43,535 nucleotides of DNA from Pseudomonadota bacterium (lineage in GTDB: Bacteria; Bdellovibrionota_C; UBA2361; SZUA-149; DAOLCO01), in contig JAIYCX010000011.1 of assembly GCA_027487795.1 (NCBI GenBank), forward strand, positions 1 to 43,535. Direction: 5' to 3'. Shown here piece by piece: positions 32,504 through 40,557 of this stretch. The notes beneath the pieces were generated by a model, which had not been told where the DNA came from, did not search any database, and saw only the letters and a list, made by a program, of their open reading frames with translations. The position numbers and the translations under genes are program-made. Positions within the stretch are counted from its first letter, which is position 1, and every line of letters starts with the position of its first letter.

Positions 32504-33031
32504 CTACTTTTTCTTTTCCTGTTCTGAAACCGTTGGGAAAAAGTCTGCCGTCCAAGAAACTGTAGTCCCTTTTTGACCTTGATAATTTCCGACCTTACCC
32601 TCACCATAAGCTACGGTTGGAGGAGACTCCATCTGGAAGAATACTATTTGAGCTACTCGCATTCCTTTACTTAGCTGTCTAGGATATGGTCCTAAATTTT
32701 GTAATTCTAGAGTAACTTGGCCATGAAAATTACAATCTATCCATCCACTTAGACTATGATTAAGCCATAATCTGCCTAAAGAGCTTTTTAATTTTAAATC
32801 GCCTACGACATCTCTTGGCATCTTTATATTTTCTGAAGTTGTCGCTAGTATTACCTCGCCAGGGAATAGTATTATTTGATCAGCAATAAACTCCTCTGGT
32901 TCTCTAGTAGGACAAATCCAATGATTTCCTAGAGTAACATCATAGCTAGCAGGGTTTACGTGTTCAGGATAAAAAGGTGTTGATCCTCCTTCTTCTCCCC
33001 ATTTAGTTATCCAATGATCTGGTTTTACCAT
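32504..33031 (-). CDS. dcd: dCTP deaminase family protein
   Basis: The family deaminates dCTP to dUTP, sometimes also hydrolysing dUTP, feeding dTTP synthesis. The 175-residue protein has the trimeric-dUTPase-like core: NPASYDVTLG near the N-terminus, then KSSLGRLWLNHSLSGWIDCNFHGQVTLELQN, which carries the catalytic Glu in TLELQN, and QLSKGMRVAQIVFFQ. In canonical Dcd the middle reads AGWIDPGFxG; the change to SGWIDCNFHG may tune specificity but keeps the fold. It starts at ATG 33031 and is divergent from the histidine kinase gene. Confidence 0.9.
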   Translation of the reverse strand: MVKPDHWITKWGEEGGSTPFYPEHVNPASYDVTLGNHWICPTREPEEFIADQIILFPGEVILATTSENIKMPRDVVGDLKLKSSLGRLWLNHSLSGWIDCNFHGQVTLELQNLGPYPRQLSKGMRVAQIVFFQMESPPTVAYGEGKVGNYQGQKGTTVSWTADFFPTVSEQEKKK

Positions 33032-33193
33032 TTTTTAATATTTCTTAAATTTACCTAGTTAATTGATTGTTGTTTTACCTCAAGTTTGGTGCTTAGGATA
33101 GCCACGTAACTTACTATAATCATAGTAAATATTTTTTCATAACTATGTACGAACTACATGCATCTAAATTAGTGAATTTATTAAATTATTCCT

Positions 33194-34750
33194 ATGTCAC
33201 AGAATCAATTAGAAAATATTGTCCCTGAATATACAAATTCTGGGTTACTTCCAATTAAGCTTCTTTTAGTCGAAGATGACAAAGCTCATTCGCAGCTAAT
33301 TAAGCGTGCGATCAAAACAATTATTCCAGATGTGACACATGTTGAGACAATTGAAGAAGCACTAAATTATGTTGATAACAATGTTGTTGATATTGTTCTT
33401 ACAGATTTAAATTTAGTTACTTCATCTGGTTTTGAGTTAATTAACAAGCTTAGTGTATCTGATACTTTACCAATTATAGTTTTAACTAGTTCATCAAATT
33501 TAGACGAAGCAGTTAGAGCTATGAGAGAGGGAGCTTGGGACTTTGTTACAAAAAGATTTACTGCATCTTTCCCTGCACAGTTAGAAGTAGTTATTTCTAG
33601 AGCTTGGTCACGAGCTGAAGTTAAAAGAAGAGAAAAGATTGCGTCTTCTGAAAGAAATGCTTTTTGGACTGCTGTAAATATGTCAGAAGGCGGAGTCGCT
33701 ATTTTAGATACTGCAGGCGAAATACTTTTTTCTAATCAAGCATTTAAATTATTTCTAAAAGATCTGGAACTTGGGTTTCAAAAAGAAATTTCTGATGAGG
33801 AACTTACTCTTGTTAAGTTAATATCACTTCATGATTTTGAACTTTCTCAAGAGATTTTTAGTCAAATATTTGTTAGAGATGATTCTCTTTGGACTTCTGA
33901 TCTGGTGCTAAATAAAGCCGATCATAAATCAGAGTATAATCGTTTAAAATATTATAATTTACGATTAAGTACTATAGTTGACGAGGATTTAGCATTAGAA
34001 AAAAATTCATCAAATAGTCTTTCTAAGTATCATATACTTTGGACAAAAGATGTTACAGACGAAAAGAGAAAAAATCAACTAGATAGAGATATTCTAGCGA
34101 CTACTTCACATGATTTAAAGGGTCCACTAGGGGCAATACTTACGAGTACCGAAATGATGATAGAGGATGTAGAAGGTGCAGAAGATCCTACCGCGGAGCA
34201 GATGCTTACTAGAGTAGCTTCTTGTGCAAGAACTTGTATCAATATCGTTGATGAACTCTTAAGTGCTAGAACTATTCATGATGGCTTATTGAAAGTAAAT
34301 AAGGAATGGAATGATTTAAATTCAATAGCACAGGATATTTTTGATGACTTTAAGCCGGTCTCAAAGAGTAAAAATATATCATTCTCACTTCTAAAACCGG
34401 ATGGTTCTGTAAATTGTATGGTAGATGCTATGGCAATTAAGAGAGCTTTTACTAACTTAGTCTCAAATGCGCTGAAATATACAAATGCCGGCGGTGAAGT
34501 TAATATTGAAGTTGAATCAATGCAGAAAGGAGCATTGTTTCGAGTAAGTGATAATGGAAACGGTATTAACAATGATGAGCAAGACAGAATATTTGATATG
34601 TTCAGTCGCTTGCCTGAACATTCAAGCGTCGATGGAAGCGGCCTTGGTTTGTTTATTACAAAACAAATAGTAGATCTTCATGAGGGTAGGGTAGAAGTGA
34701 AAAGTAATCCTGGGACAGGAAGTGTTTTTACTATAATGCTTGAGAATTAA
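33194..34750 (+). CDS. Hybrid histidine kinase with N-terminal receiver domain
   Basis: The 518-residue soluble protein begins with a receiver domain (LLLVEDD at 24-28, phospho-acceptor Asp71 in VLTDLNL, Thr/Ser switch in VLTSSS, Lys120). It is followed by a PAS-like region (about 150-285, GGVAILDTAGEILFSNQAF), a HisKA dimerisation helix with His306 in TTSHDLKGPLGAILTS, and a HATPase domain with N box NLVSNALKYT, G1 DNGNGI and G2 GSGLGLFI. A receiver-first kinase without membrane segments usually takes input from another kinase or a cytoplasmic signal. It has no cognate output gene next to it; its neighbours are dcd (divergent) and spoVR (convergent). Confidence 0.94.
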   Translation: MSQNQLENIVPEYTNSGLLPIKLLLVEDDKAHSQLIKRAIKTIIPDVTHVETIEEALNYVDNNVVDIVLTDLNLVTSSGFELINKLSVSDTLPIIVLTSSSNLDEAVRAMREGAWDFVTKRFTASFPAQLEVVISRAWSRAEVKRREKIASSERNAFWTAVNMSEGGVAILDTAGEILFSNQAFKLFLKDLELGFQKEISDEELTLVKLISLHDFELSQEIFSQIFVRDDSLWTSDLVLNKADHKSEYNRLKYYNLRLSTIVDEDLALEKNSSNSLSKYHILWTKDVTDEKRKNQLDRDILATTSHDLKGPLGAILTSTEMMIEDVEGAEDPTAEQMLTRVASCARTCINIVDELLSARTIHDGLLKVNKEWNDLNSIAQDIFDDFKPVSKSKNISFSLLKPDGSVNCMVDAMAIKRAFTNLVSNALKYTNAGGEVNIEVESMQKGALFRVSDNGNGINNDEQDRIFDMFSRLPEHSSVDGSGLGLFITKQIVDLHEGRVEVKSNPGTGSVFTIMLEN

Positions 34751-34760
34751 TTTTATTTAA

Positions 34761-36212
34761 TTAAACCCTATCAACCTTCAAAGTACCATCAACAAGCTTC
34801 AATCTTGATTTTTTTCCATTTACAATAGTCTCTAGGGCTACATTTCTACCCCAGATAGTTTCTAAATGGGTTAGAGTTCTTTCACAGTATTCAAGTTGTA
34901 AGTCTCTACCTTCATGTTCATGTTTTAGAAGTAAAGTTCTATCAGCACCAAAATCAGCGTCTGTAATTTTAATAATTGGTCTAGATCCCATTGCTATATT
35001 TTTTAGTAAGGTCTCTTTAACTTCTTCCCAGCTATCTTCATCTGATACTTTTGTGATGACTCTTTCTTTGCCGCGTTTTTCATGTTGGAAAAGATCAAGC
35101 TCGGCCATTACTTCCCTGGTTAAAAATCTTCTTAAAAATGAAACATCTCTATCGGATTCGCGTACTTCGAAAATCTTCTTTCTTCCAGGAGTATCGTTTT
35201 CATGTTTTGTTGAATGATCTTCTTTTGCTTTTCGCTCTTTATACTCTACTCCGGTGTCTCCTTCGTTCCATCTTCGCTCTATATCCTTCCAAAGCACGAA
35301 TCCTAAGTGGTACGGATTTAAGCCACCTGGGGTGGGGCGGAGTACTTGATTATGTTTAACTAGAAATTCTAAATGAAGTCCTTGAGGTAAGTTTAATTCA
35401 TTTAGGATTTTAAAATGCCAATAACTTGCCCATCCTTCATTCATAATTTTTGTTTCTATTTGCGGGATAAAGTAAGAGGATTCCTTATCTACTATTAGTA
35501 GTAAATCTCTTTCCCAGTCGGATAGAATAGGGGAGTACTTTGCTATAAACTCAAGAATATTTTCTTCAGGTTCTAGGGGAAGTTTTGATAAGTTTGGTTG
35601 TTTATATTCTTTGCGCTCGTGAAGATTGTCAAACTCATCTGATTTAGGCTGAGAAGCTTCTAGTTTTTTTATCTGTTCTTCTCTTCTAGAGAGTTTCTTT
35701 ATCGCAAGATTTTTTGATCTTTGTAGACCTAGTGCATGTGCAGCATCTAAAATACGCTCTACTTTTTCGACTCCTATGGATGGATCTTCCATGTAAGTGC
35801 GAACTCTATTAGCATGTGATTTAAAAAACTCTAAAGTATATTTTGCGTCTATTCCAGAAGTAAAAGTAAAATTATTCGCAAAAAAATCATTGTGGCCGTA
35901 TACGTGAGCGATAGTTAGGATCTGCAATAGATCTGTGTTATCTCTCATTAAGTATGCAAGACATGGATTTGAGTTGATGACCATTTCGTATGGTAATCCT
36001 CCTACTCCGTAGTCGTACATTGTCTTCTCACGTTCGTAAGATTTCCCAAAGGACCAATGTGGATATCTGCTTGGCATACCAGAATAGGACATGTAGCCGA
36101 GCATTTCAAAGTGATCACAAATTTCAAACTCTTGAGGGTAGCAATTTAGTCCAAAGTGAGTGACGAGCTCTCTAATTCTTACATCCCATTCTTCTAGTTC
36201 TTTTAGATTCAT
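34761..36212 (-). CDS. spoVR: SpoVR family protein
   Basis: The 483-residue cytoplasmic protein matches SpoVR/YcgB along its length: HFGLNCYPQEFEICDHFEMLGYMSYSGMPSRYPHWSFGKSYE, then NPCLAYLMRDNTDLLQILTIAHVYGHNDFF, and the conserved MNEGWASYWHFKI and LNPYHLGFVLWKDIERRWN. Its biochemical role is unsettled; Bacillus members affect the spore cortex and Gram-negative members accompany PrkA and YeaH in stationary-phase or nitrogen-starvation responses. It is the third gene of that operon, 24 bp after yeaH. Confidence 0.96.
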   Translation of the reverse strand: MNLKELEEWDVRIRELVTHFGLNCYPQEFEICDHFEMLGYMSYSGMPSRYPHWSFGKSYEREKTMYDYGVGGLPYEMVINSNPCLAYLMRDNTDLLQILTIAHVYGHNDFFANNFTFTSGIDAKYTLEFFKSHANRVRTYMEDPSIGVEKVERILDAAHALGLQRSKNLAIKKLSRREEQIKKLEASQPKSDEFDNLHERKEYKQPNLSKLPLEPEENILEFIAKYSPILSDWERDLLLIVDKESSYFIPQIETKIMNEGWASYWHFKILNELNLPQGLHLEFLVKHNQVLRPTPGGLNPYHLGFVLWKDIERRWNEGDTGVEYKERKAKEDHSTKHENDTPGRKKIFEVRESDRDVSFLRRFLTREVMAELDLFQHEKRGKERVITKVSDEDSWEEVKETLLKNIAMGSRPIIKITDADFGADRTLLLKHEHEGRDLQLEYCERTLTHLETIWGRNVALETIVNGKKSRLKLVDGTLKVDRV

Positions 36213-36236
36213 AGTTTTATAGAATTAAGAGTTTTC

Positions 36237-37469
36237 TTAAGCATTTACTTCTTTAGCTGACTGAACTGTATCTCTAACTTGTGCATCTCTTAGCATAAAA
36301 GATCTAAATCCATTCCAAAGATCTTCTTTTTTCTCTATTAATATTGTTTGGAAGTTCTCTTTTGTCATCTTAGAAAAAACTTCCAACATACTACCACTAT
36401 AATATGCAGTTCCGGCAGGTTTTATTTCACCGTAACCGAAGAGATTACATACATCGCATAGATTATTAGCTAGTTCTAGTGCTTTTTCATTATCACTATA
36501 AAAATTATCTCCATCAGAGCAGTGAAACGCATAAACATTCCAAAGCGAAGGGTGATATCTTTCTTCGATAATATCAAGTGCCTTTTGATATCCTGAGGAT
36601 ATGTAAGTTCCACCGGACTCTACCTTATGAAAGAATTCTTCTTCATTTACTTCTTTTGCTTCTGTCTGATGTGCAATGAATACAATTTCTACTTCTTGAT
36701 ATTTTAATCTTATAAATTGGTATAGTAGGAAATAAAAACTTCGAGCTAGATATTTTTTTGTACTTCCCATAGAACCGGAAGTGTCCATTATGCATAATAC
36801 AACAGCATTCGATTGTAGTTTAGTATCCTCTACGATATGAAAATACCTCATATCTTCTTTGTGAAAAGGAAACCTTTGTTGTTCTTCTTCTATTTTTACT
36901 TCTGGCTGTTCTTCATTATTTTCTTGTTTGTGCCTTTCTAGAGCAAACTTTCTTCTAATTCTATTTCTTGCCGTTTTTCTTTTATCTAGTCTTGCACGAA
37001 TTCCTTCTTTTCTTACACCGTGGCGCTTAAAGGCATCTTCGCTCTTAATGGCTTTTAAAGATTTTTTTTGAAGTTCTGGAAGTTCTAGATCTTCAAACAT
37101 GATATCAATTAATTCTTCCAGAGTAATATCTGTTTCAATGGCATCCACTCCTGCTTGCTCCCCAGCAGGCCCTGTTGCATTAGGTTGTCCATCCTCAGCT
37201 TTACCTACTACTTGACCAGATTCAGCATTACCGTCCCCTTGAGCGACTCCAGAGGAGTTCTCGCCGTATATAAAACGATATTCTTTAATTGATCTTATAG
37301 GGACTTTGATGATTTTTTCTCGGTCTTTTCCAATGATAGACTCTTCAGAGAGAATATCAGAGATGTTACCTCTGATAGACTCCCTAATTTTTTGTCTGTG
37401 ACGTGCTCTATCGCCTGCGCTCCGGTCAGATCTTCTGTCATCTCCCGAGTGTGGTCTAAAGACGGTCAT
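36237..37469 (-). CDS. yeaH: YeaH/YhbH family (UPF0229, DUF444) protein
   Basis: The 410-residue protein has an Arg-rich basic N-terminus (SDRSAGDRARHRQKIRESIRG), an acidic Gly-rich spacer (about 71-108) and a C-terminal von Willebrand-A-like domain with a metal site DTSGSMG at 229-235. UPF0229 proteins are invariably linked to PrkA and SpoVR, as here. It is thought to be a partner of the PrkA kinase, with no proven activity. It starts at ATG 37469, 60 bp after the prkA stop; the gap contains a short tandem repeat. Confidence 0.95.
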   Translation of the reverse strand: MTVFRPHSGDDRRSDRSAGDRARHRQKIRESIRGNISDILSEESIIGKDREKIIKVPIRSIKEYRFIYGENSSGVAQGDGNAESGQVVGKAEDGQPNATGPAGEQAGVDAIETDITLEELIDIMFEDLELPELQKKSLKAIKSEDAFKRHGVRKEGIRARLDKRKTARNRIRRKFALERHKQENNEEQPEVKIEEEQQRFPFHKEDMRYFHIVEDTKLQSNAVVLCIMDTSGSMGSTKKYLARSFYFLLYQFIRLKYQEVEIVFIAHQTEAKEVNEEEFFHKVESGGTYISSGYQKALDIIEERYHPSLWNVYAFHCSDGDNFYSDNEKALELANNLCDVCNLFGYGEIKPAGTAYYSGSMLEVFSKMTKENFQTILIEKKEDLWNGFRSFMLRDAQVRDTVQSAKEVNA

Positions 37470-37488
37470 ATGTTTTATTCTTTAATTA

Positions 37489-37541
37489 GTCTTTCCGCCC
37501 TTAATATTTCACCTTTAATCTTTCCACCCTTAATCTTTCCA
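37489..37541 (-). repeat. Imperfect 15-bp tandem repeat between prkA and yeaH
   Basis: Three and a half copies of a 14-15-bp unit lie between the two genes. On the minus strand the unit is TGGAAAGATTAAGGG with variants. The first copy contains the last codons of prkA (Trp-Lys-Asp-stop), so later copies duplicate the stop codon, which recurs as TGGAAAGATTAA immediately downstream. The array resembles replication slippage. Its purine-rich units also look like repeated ribosome-binding sites. Confidence 0.75.
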
Positions 37542-39488
37542 TAGGTGATTTGCAGCATACTTTAAAACTATATCAACACATGCTGGAGGGTAGCCATTTG
37601 CTATAAGTTGTTCCACCATAGTGTCGTATTTTTGCTGTTGTTCAGAATCTCTTGTTCTAGCTTTAGTGATAATACGGGATACATCTCTTACGCTAGTCAT
37701 TAATTTCTTTTCAACAGCTTCTTTTAATGGCTCGTAGCTTTCGTACCCAACTTTTTCACCACGTCTACCTATTGACCAAAGGTAAGCAATCACTTCTTGT
37801 CTGAAGCCATCAGCAGCAGTGCCAATGATTGCTATTTGCTCTTCTATAGATTTAAGGAAAGCTTCATCTGGCTCTAGTTCTTCACCAGTTCTTCTATCTT
37901 TAAGCTTTTTCTTAGTGACATAAGCTTCGGCATGATCCAGATAATTTTGGAATAAAGTTTCAGCTTGCTCTTGATATGAATATACAAAGGCTTTAGTGAT
38001 TTCTTTTTCTAGTATCTCTAAATAATCTTTATGTATTATATCTCTAAGTATTTCAAGGTAGGCCCTTTTAGTTTCTTCTGGTAAGTCACCAGCTTTAACC
38101 ATGTTAATTAAAGATTCTCTAACATTTAAAGGATGGATACAGTTGTTTTCTATATTATCAGAAAGAGCGTTATCAAGAGCTTTCATAATAAAGCGAGTAG
38201 AGATACCGTCCATACCTTCTCTCTTGGCTTCTTCTTTTAGCTCAGTGATATCTATCTTCTTAGTTTTACCTTTCTCAATAACTTCTTCACCGTTATAAAG
38301 TTTTAACTTTGTAAGTAAGTCGCACTTATTGGAAGGTTCTAATCTAGTAAGAATCGCAAACTTTGAAGCTAATTCAATTGTATGAGGTGCAATTTCTGCT
38401 TTGAAGTTAGACTGCTTTATTATTTTATCATAAATTTTAACTTCTTCTGATAGTCTTAAGTTGTATGGTACTTTTACTACAACTATTCTATCTAGAATCG
38501 CTTCATTTGTATGATCAGATTTAAACTTCTTCCACTCTGCTTCGTTTGAGTGTGCAACTATCGTAGTATCAACATAAATCATTCCGTGTCTGCCAGGAGC
38601 TGGGATAGATTTTTCTTGAGTAGCGGTGATCATCGCATGAAGGTATTCAGTTTCATTCTTAAATACTTCGATAAACTCAACCATACCTCGGTTACCAACG
38701 TTTAAAGCGCCCGTTAGATCTAGTACTCTAGGATCACCTTCAGAGTATCTATCAAGCTTTGAAATATCTTCTGAGCCGATTAGTACTGATGTGTCTTGGT
38801 TATTAGGATCTACTGGAGGTACAACTCCTACGCCTACTCTACCTCTTCTACTAAATTCTTTTGTTACGATTGGATAATCTTCCCATTTACCTTTGAACTC
38901 TTCTTTTAGTCGGTAACGACATACTGGACATAGATCTCCTTCGATTCGAACATTTAACATCTTTTCGAATTCTTTTCTTAGGTGTCTAGGAATAAGATGA
39001 AGTGGATCTTCGAACATAGGACAACCATCGATAACATAAATCGGAGCAAGTTGTTCTAGTCCTTTTTTTAATTTTTCAGCTAGTGAACTTTTTCCTGATC
39101 CTACTGGGCCGACTAAGTATAAAACTTGTCTGCTTTCTTCTCCGCGTAGTGAGGCGGAGTGAAAATATCTAACAACGTTAGCAACTGTTTCTTCCATTCC
39201 GAAAAAGTCTTCGGCGAAAAATCCATAGCGTCTTAGTTTTTTGTTTTTAAAAATTCTAGATAATTTGGGATCTTCTTCGACATCGATTTCTTCAACGCCT
39301 TGATCCGTTAACATTTGATAAATTCTTTGATGGGATAGTTGTGTTAGATCGGGATTCTTTTTTACTAACTCTAAATATTCAATCAGAGTTCCTTTCCAGT
39401 GATTTCTAACTCTGGTCTCTCTATCTTTATCGATAATAGCTCTGAATTCATCTTGAGAGCTGGAAGAGTTTTTAGTTTCGGAAGCCAT
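37530..39488 (-). CDS. prkA: PrkA family serine protein kinase/AAA+ protein
   Basis: The 652-residue cytoplasmic protein combines an AAA+ PrkA domain, with Walker A GPVGSGKS at 127-134, and a C-terminal PrkA kinase-type region. Landmarks are FFGMEETVANVVRYFHSASLRGEESRQVLYLVG, RRGRVGVGVVPPVDPNNQD, SVLIGSEDISKL and ENNCIHPLNVRESLINMVKAGDL. E. coli YeaG, the same family, is a protein kinase needed for nitrogen-starvation adaptation. It is the first gene of prkA-yeaH-spoVR; AAGGAG precedes ATG 39488. A hairpin-rich region separates it from the divergent YmdB gene. Confidence 0.96.
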   Translation of the reverse strand: MASETKNSSSSQDEFRAIIDKDRETRVRNHWKGTLIEYLELVKKNPDLTQLSHQRIYQMLTDQGVEEIDVEEDPKLSRIFKNKKLRRYGFFAEDFFGMEETVANVVRYFHSASLRGEESRQVLYLVGPVGSGKSSLAEKLKKGLEQLAPIYVIDGCPMFEDPLHLIPRHLRKEFEKMLNVRIEGDLCPVCRYRLKEEFKGKWEDYPIVTKEFSRRGRVGVGVVPPVDPNNQDTSVLIGSEDISKLDRYSEGDPRVLDLTGALNVGNRGMVEFIEVFKNETEYLHAMITATQEKSIPAPGRHGMIYVDTTIVAHSNEAEWKKFKSDHTNEAILDRIVVVKVPYNLRLSEEVKIYDKIIKQSNFKAEIAPHTIELASKFAILTRLEPSNKCDLLTKLKLYNGEEVIEKGKTKKIDITELKEEAKREGMDGISTRFIMKALDNALSDNIENNCIHPLNVRESLINMVKAGDLPEETKRAYLEILRDIIHKDYLEILEKEITKAFVYSYQEQAETLFQNYLDHAEAYVTKKKLKDRRTGEELEPDEAFLKSIEEQIAIIGTAADGFRQEVIAYLWSIGRRGEKVGYESYEPLKEAVEKKLMTSVRDVSRIITKARTRDSEQQQKYDTMVEQLIANGYPPACVDIVLKYAANHLWKD

Positions 39489-39566
39489 GTATAAGGTTCT
39501 CCTTACTGATCGGAATATTAATAAGCCAGAGTATTCATCAAAAACCTACCGCTATATCATCCACTG

Positions 39567-39628
39567 AATTTCGAGAGATCTTTTTTGACCGGACTTCTCG
39601 AAATTTTTGCATCCTTCTGATAGGATGC
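39567..39628. promoter_or_regulatory. Two hairpins in the divergent prkA/ymdB region
   Basis: AATTTCGAGA (39567-39576) pairs perfectly with TCTCGAAATT (39596-39605) around a 19-base loop. GCATCCT (39609-39615) pairs with AGGATGC (39622-39628) around TCTGAT. They occupy much of the 234-bp gap between prkA (minus) and the YmdB gene (plus), so they fall in the leader or promoter of both. No RNA family is recognised. Confidence 0.45.
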
Positions 39629-39722
39629 TTTCTTACTACTAATGGTTACAGGTAATTAGAGAAGAATCAAGAGAAATTTTTTCGGCTAATATTTGGCTAA
39701 GGAGAACTAAGGTGCGACATCA

Positions 39723-40535
39723 ATGGATAGAATAATCTTTCTAGGAGACATATTTGGTAAGCCTGGAAGGCGCTTTCTTAAGGCTAAACTACCTGAAATA
39801 ATTGAAGAATATAAACCTGACTTAGTTATCGCCAATGGTGAAAATGCCTCAGGCGGTCTTGGTTTAGAAGCTAAAGCCTACCTTGAAATCATTAAATCTG
39901 GTGTGCAAATTATTACAACTGGAAACCACATATGGCAAAAAAAAGACCTTTTGAAGTTCTTAGAGGACTACAGTGACACTTTAATTAGACCTGCAAATTA
40001 CCCGGAAGGTACCCCTGGTTATGGAAGTTGTATTTTTCAATTACCTTCAGGGAAAAAAATTGGAATATTTAATTTACTAGGGAGAGTTTTCATTCCTGAT
40101 TTAGTAGATTGTCCATTTAGAAAGGCTGATAGTATTTTATCTGAAAAAATTTTTTCAAAAGTAGATTATAGTATTTTAGATTTTCATGCTGAAGCTACTA
40201 GTGAAAAAATATCTATGGGATTTCATTTAGATGGTAGGGTAGGGGCAGTGCTCGGAACTCATACGCATGTTCAAACAGCGGATGAAAGAATTCTACCAAA
40301 GGGGACAGCGTTTATTACTGATGTTGGAATGTGTGGTCCTCATAATAGTGTGATTGGAGTTTCTCCTGATACTATTATTCAAAGGTTCATGACGGCTAGG
40401 CAAACTAAGTTTGAAGTTGCTGGAGGAATATCTCAAATTAACGGAGTATGTTTAGATTTTGATCCGACAACTAATAAAGTAAGTTCTATAAAAAGAATAA
40501 GGCTAATAGAATCAAAAGATTCTATTAGCCAATAA
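39723..40535 (+). CDS. YmdB family metallophosphoesterase
   Basis: The 270-residue protein matches the YmdB/TIGR00282 calcineurin-like phosphoesterase family: FLGDIFGKPGRR at 5-16, VIANGENASGGLG, TTGNHIWQKKD, DFHAEATSEK and GTHTHVQTADERILPKGTAFITDVGMCGP. The conserved Asp, Asn, His and Glu residues form a two-metal centre. In Bacillus, YmdB hydrolyses cyclic nucleotides and shapes biofilm versus motility decisions. Its last ten codons form a perfect hairpin that serves the convergent gene. Confidence 0.93.
   Translation: MDRIIFLGDIFGKPGRRFLKAKLPEIIEEYKPDLVIANGENASGGLGLEAKAYLEIIKSGVQIITTGNHIWQKKDLLKFLEDYSDTLIRPANYPEGTPGYGSCIFQLPSGKKIGIFNLLGRVFIPDLVDCPFRKADSILSEKIFSKVDYSILDFHAEATSEKISMGFHLDGRVGAVLGTHTHVQTADERILPKGTAFITDVGMCGPHNSVIGVSPDTIIQRFMTARQTKFEVAGGISQINGVCLDFDPTTNKVSSIKRIRLIESKDSISQ
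40501..40530 (-). terminator. Terminator embedded in the 3' coding end of the YmdB gene
   Basis: GGCTAATAGAATC (40501-40513) pairs perfectly with 40518-40530 around AAAA. On the minus strand it lies 27 bp after the stop of the large repeat protein and is followed by TTATTCTTTTTAT. On the plus strand it encodes the C-terminal LIESKDSIS of the YmdB protein, with no T tract after it. Confidence 0.75.
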
Positions 40536-40557
40536 CGAATAAGTCGATTTAGTAAAC

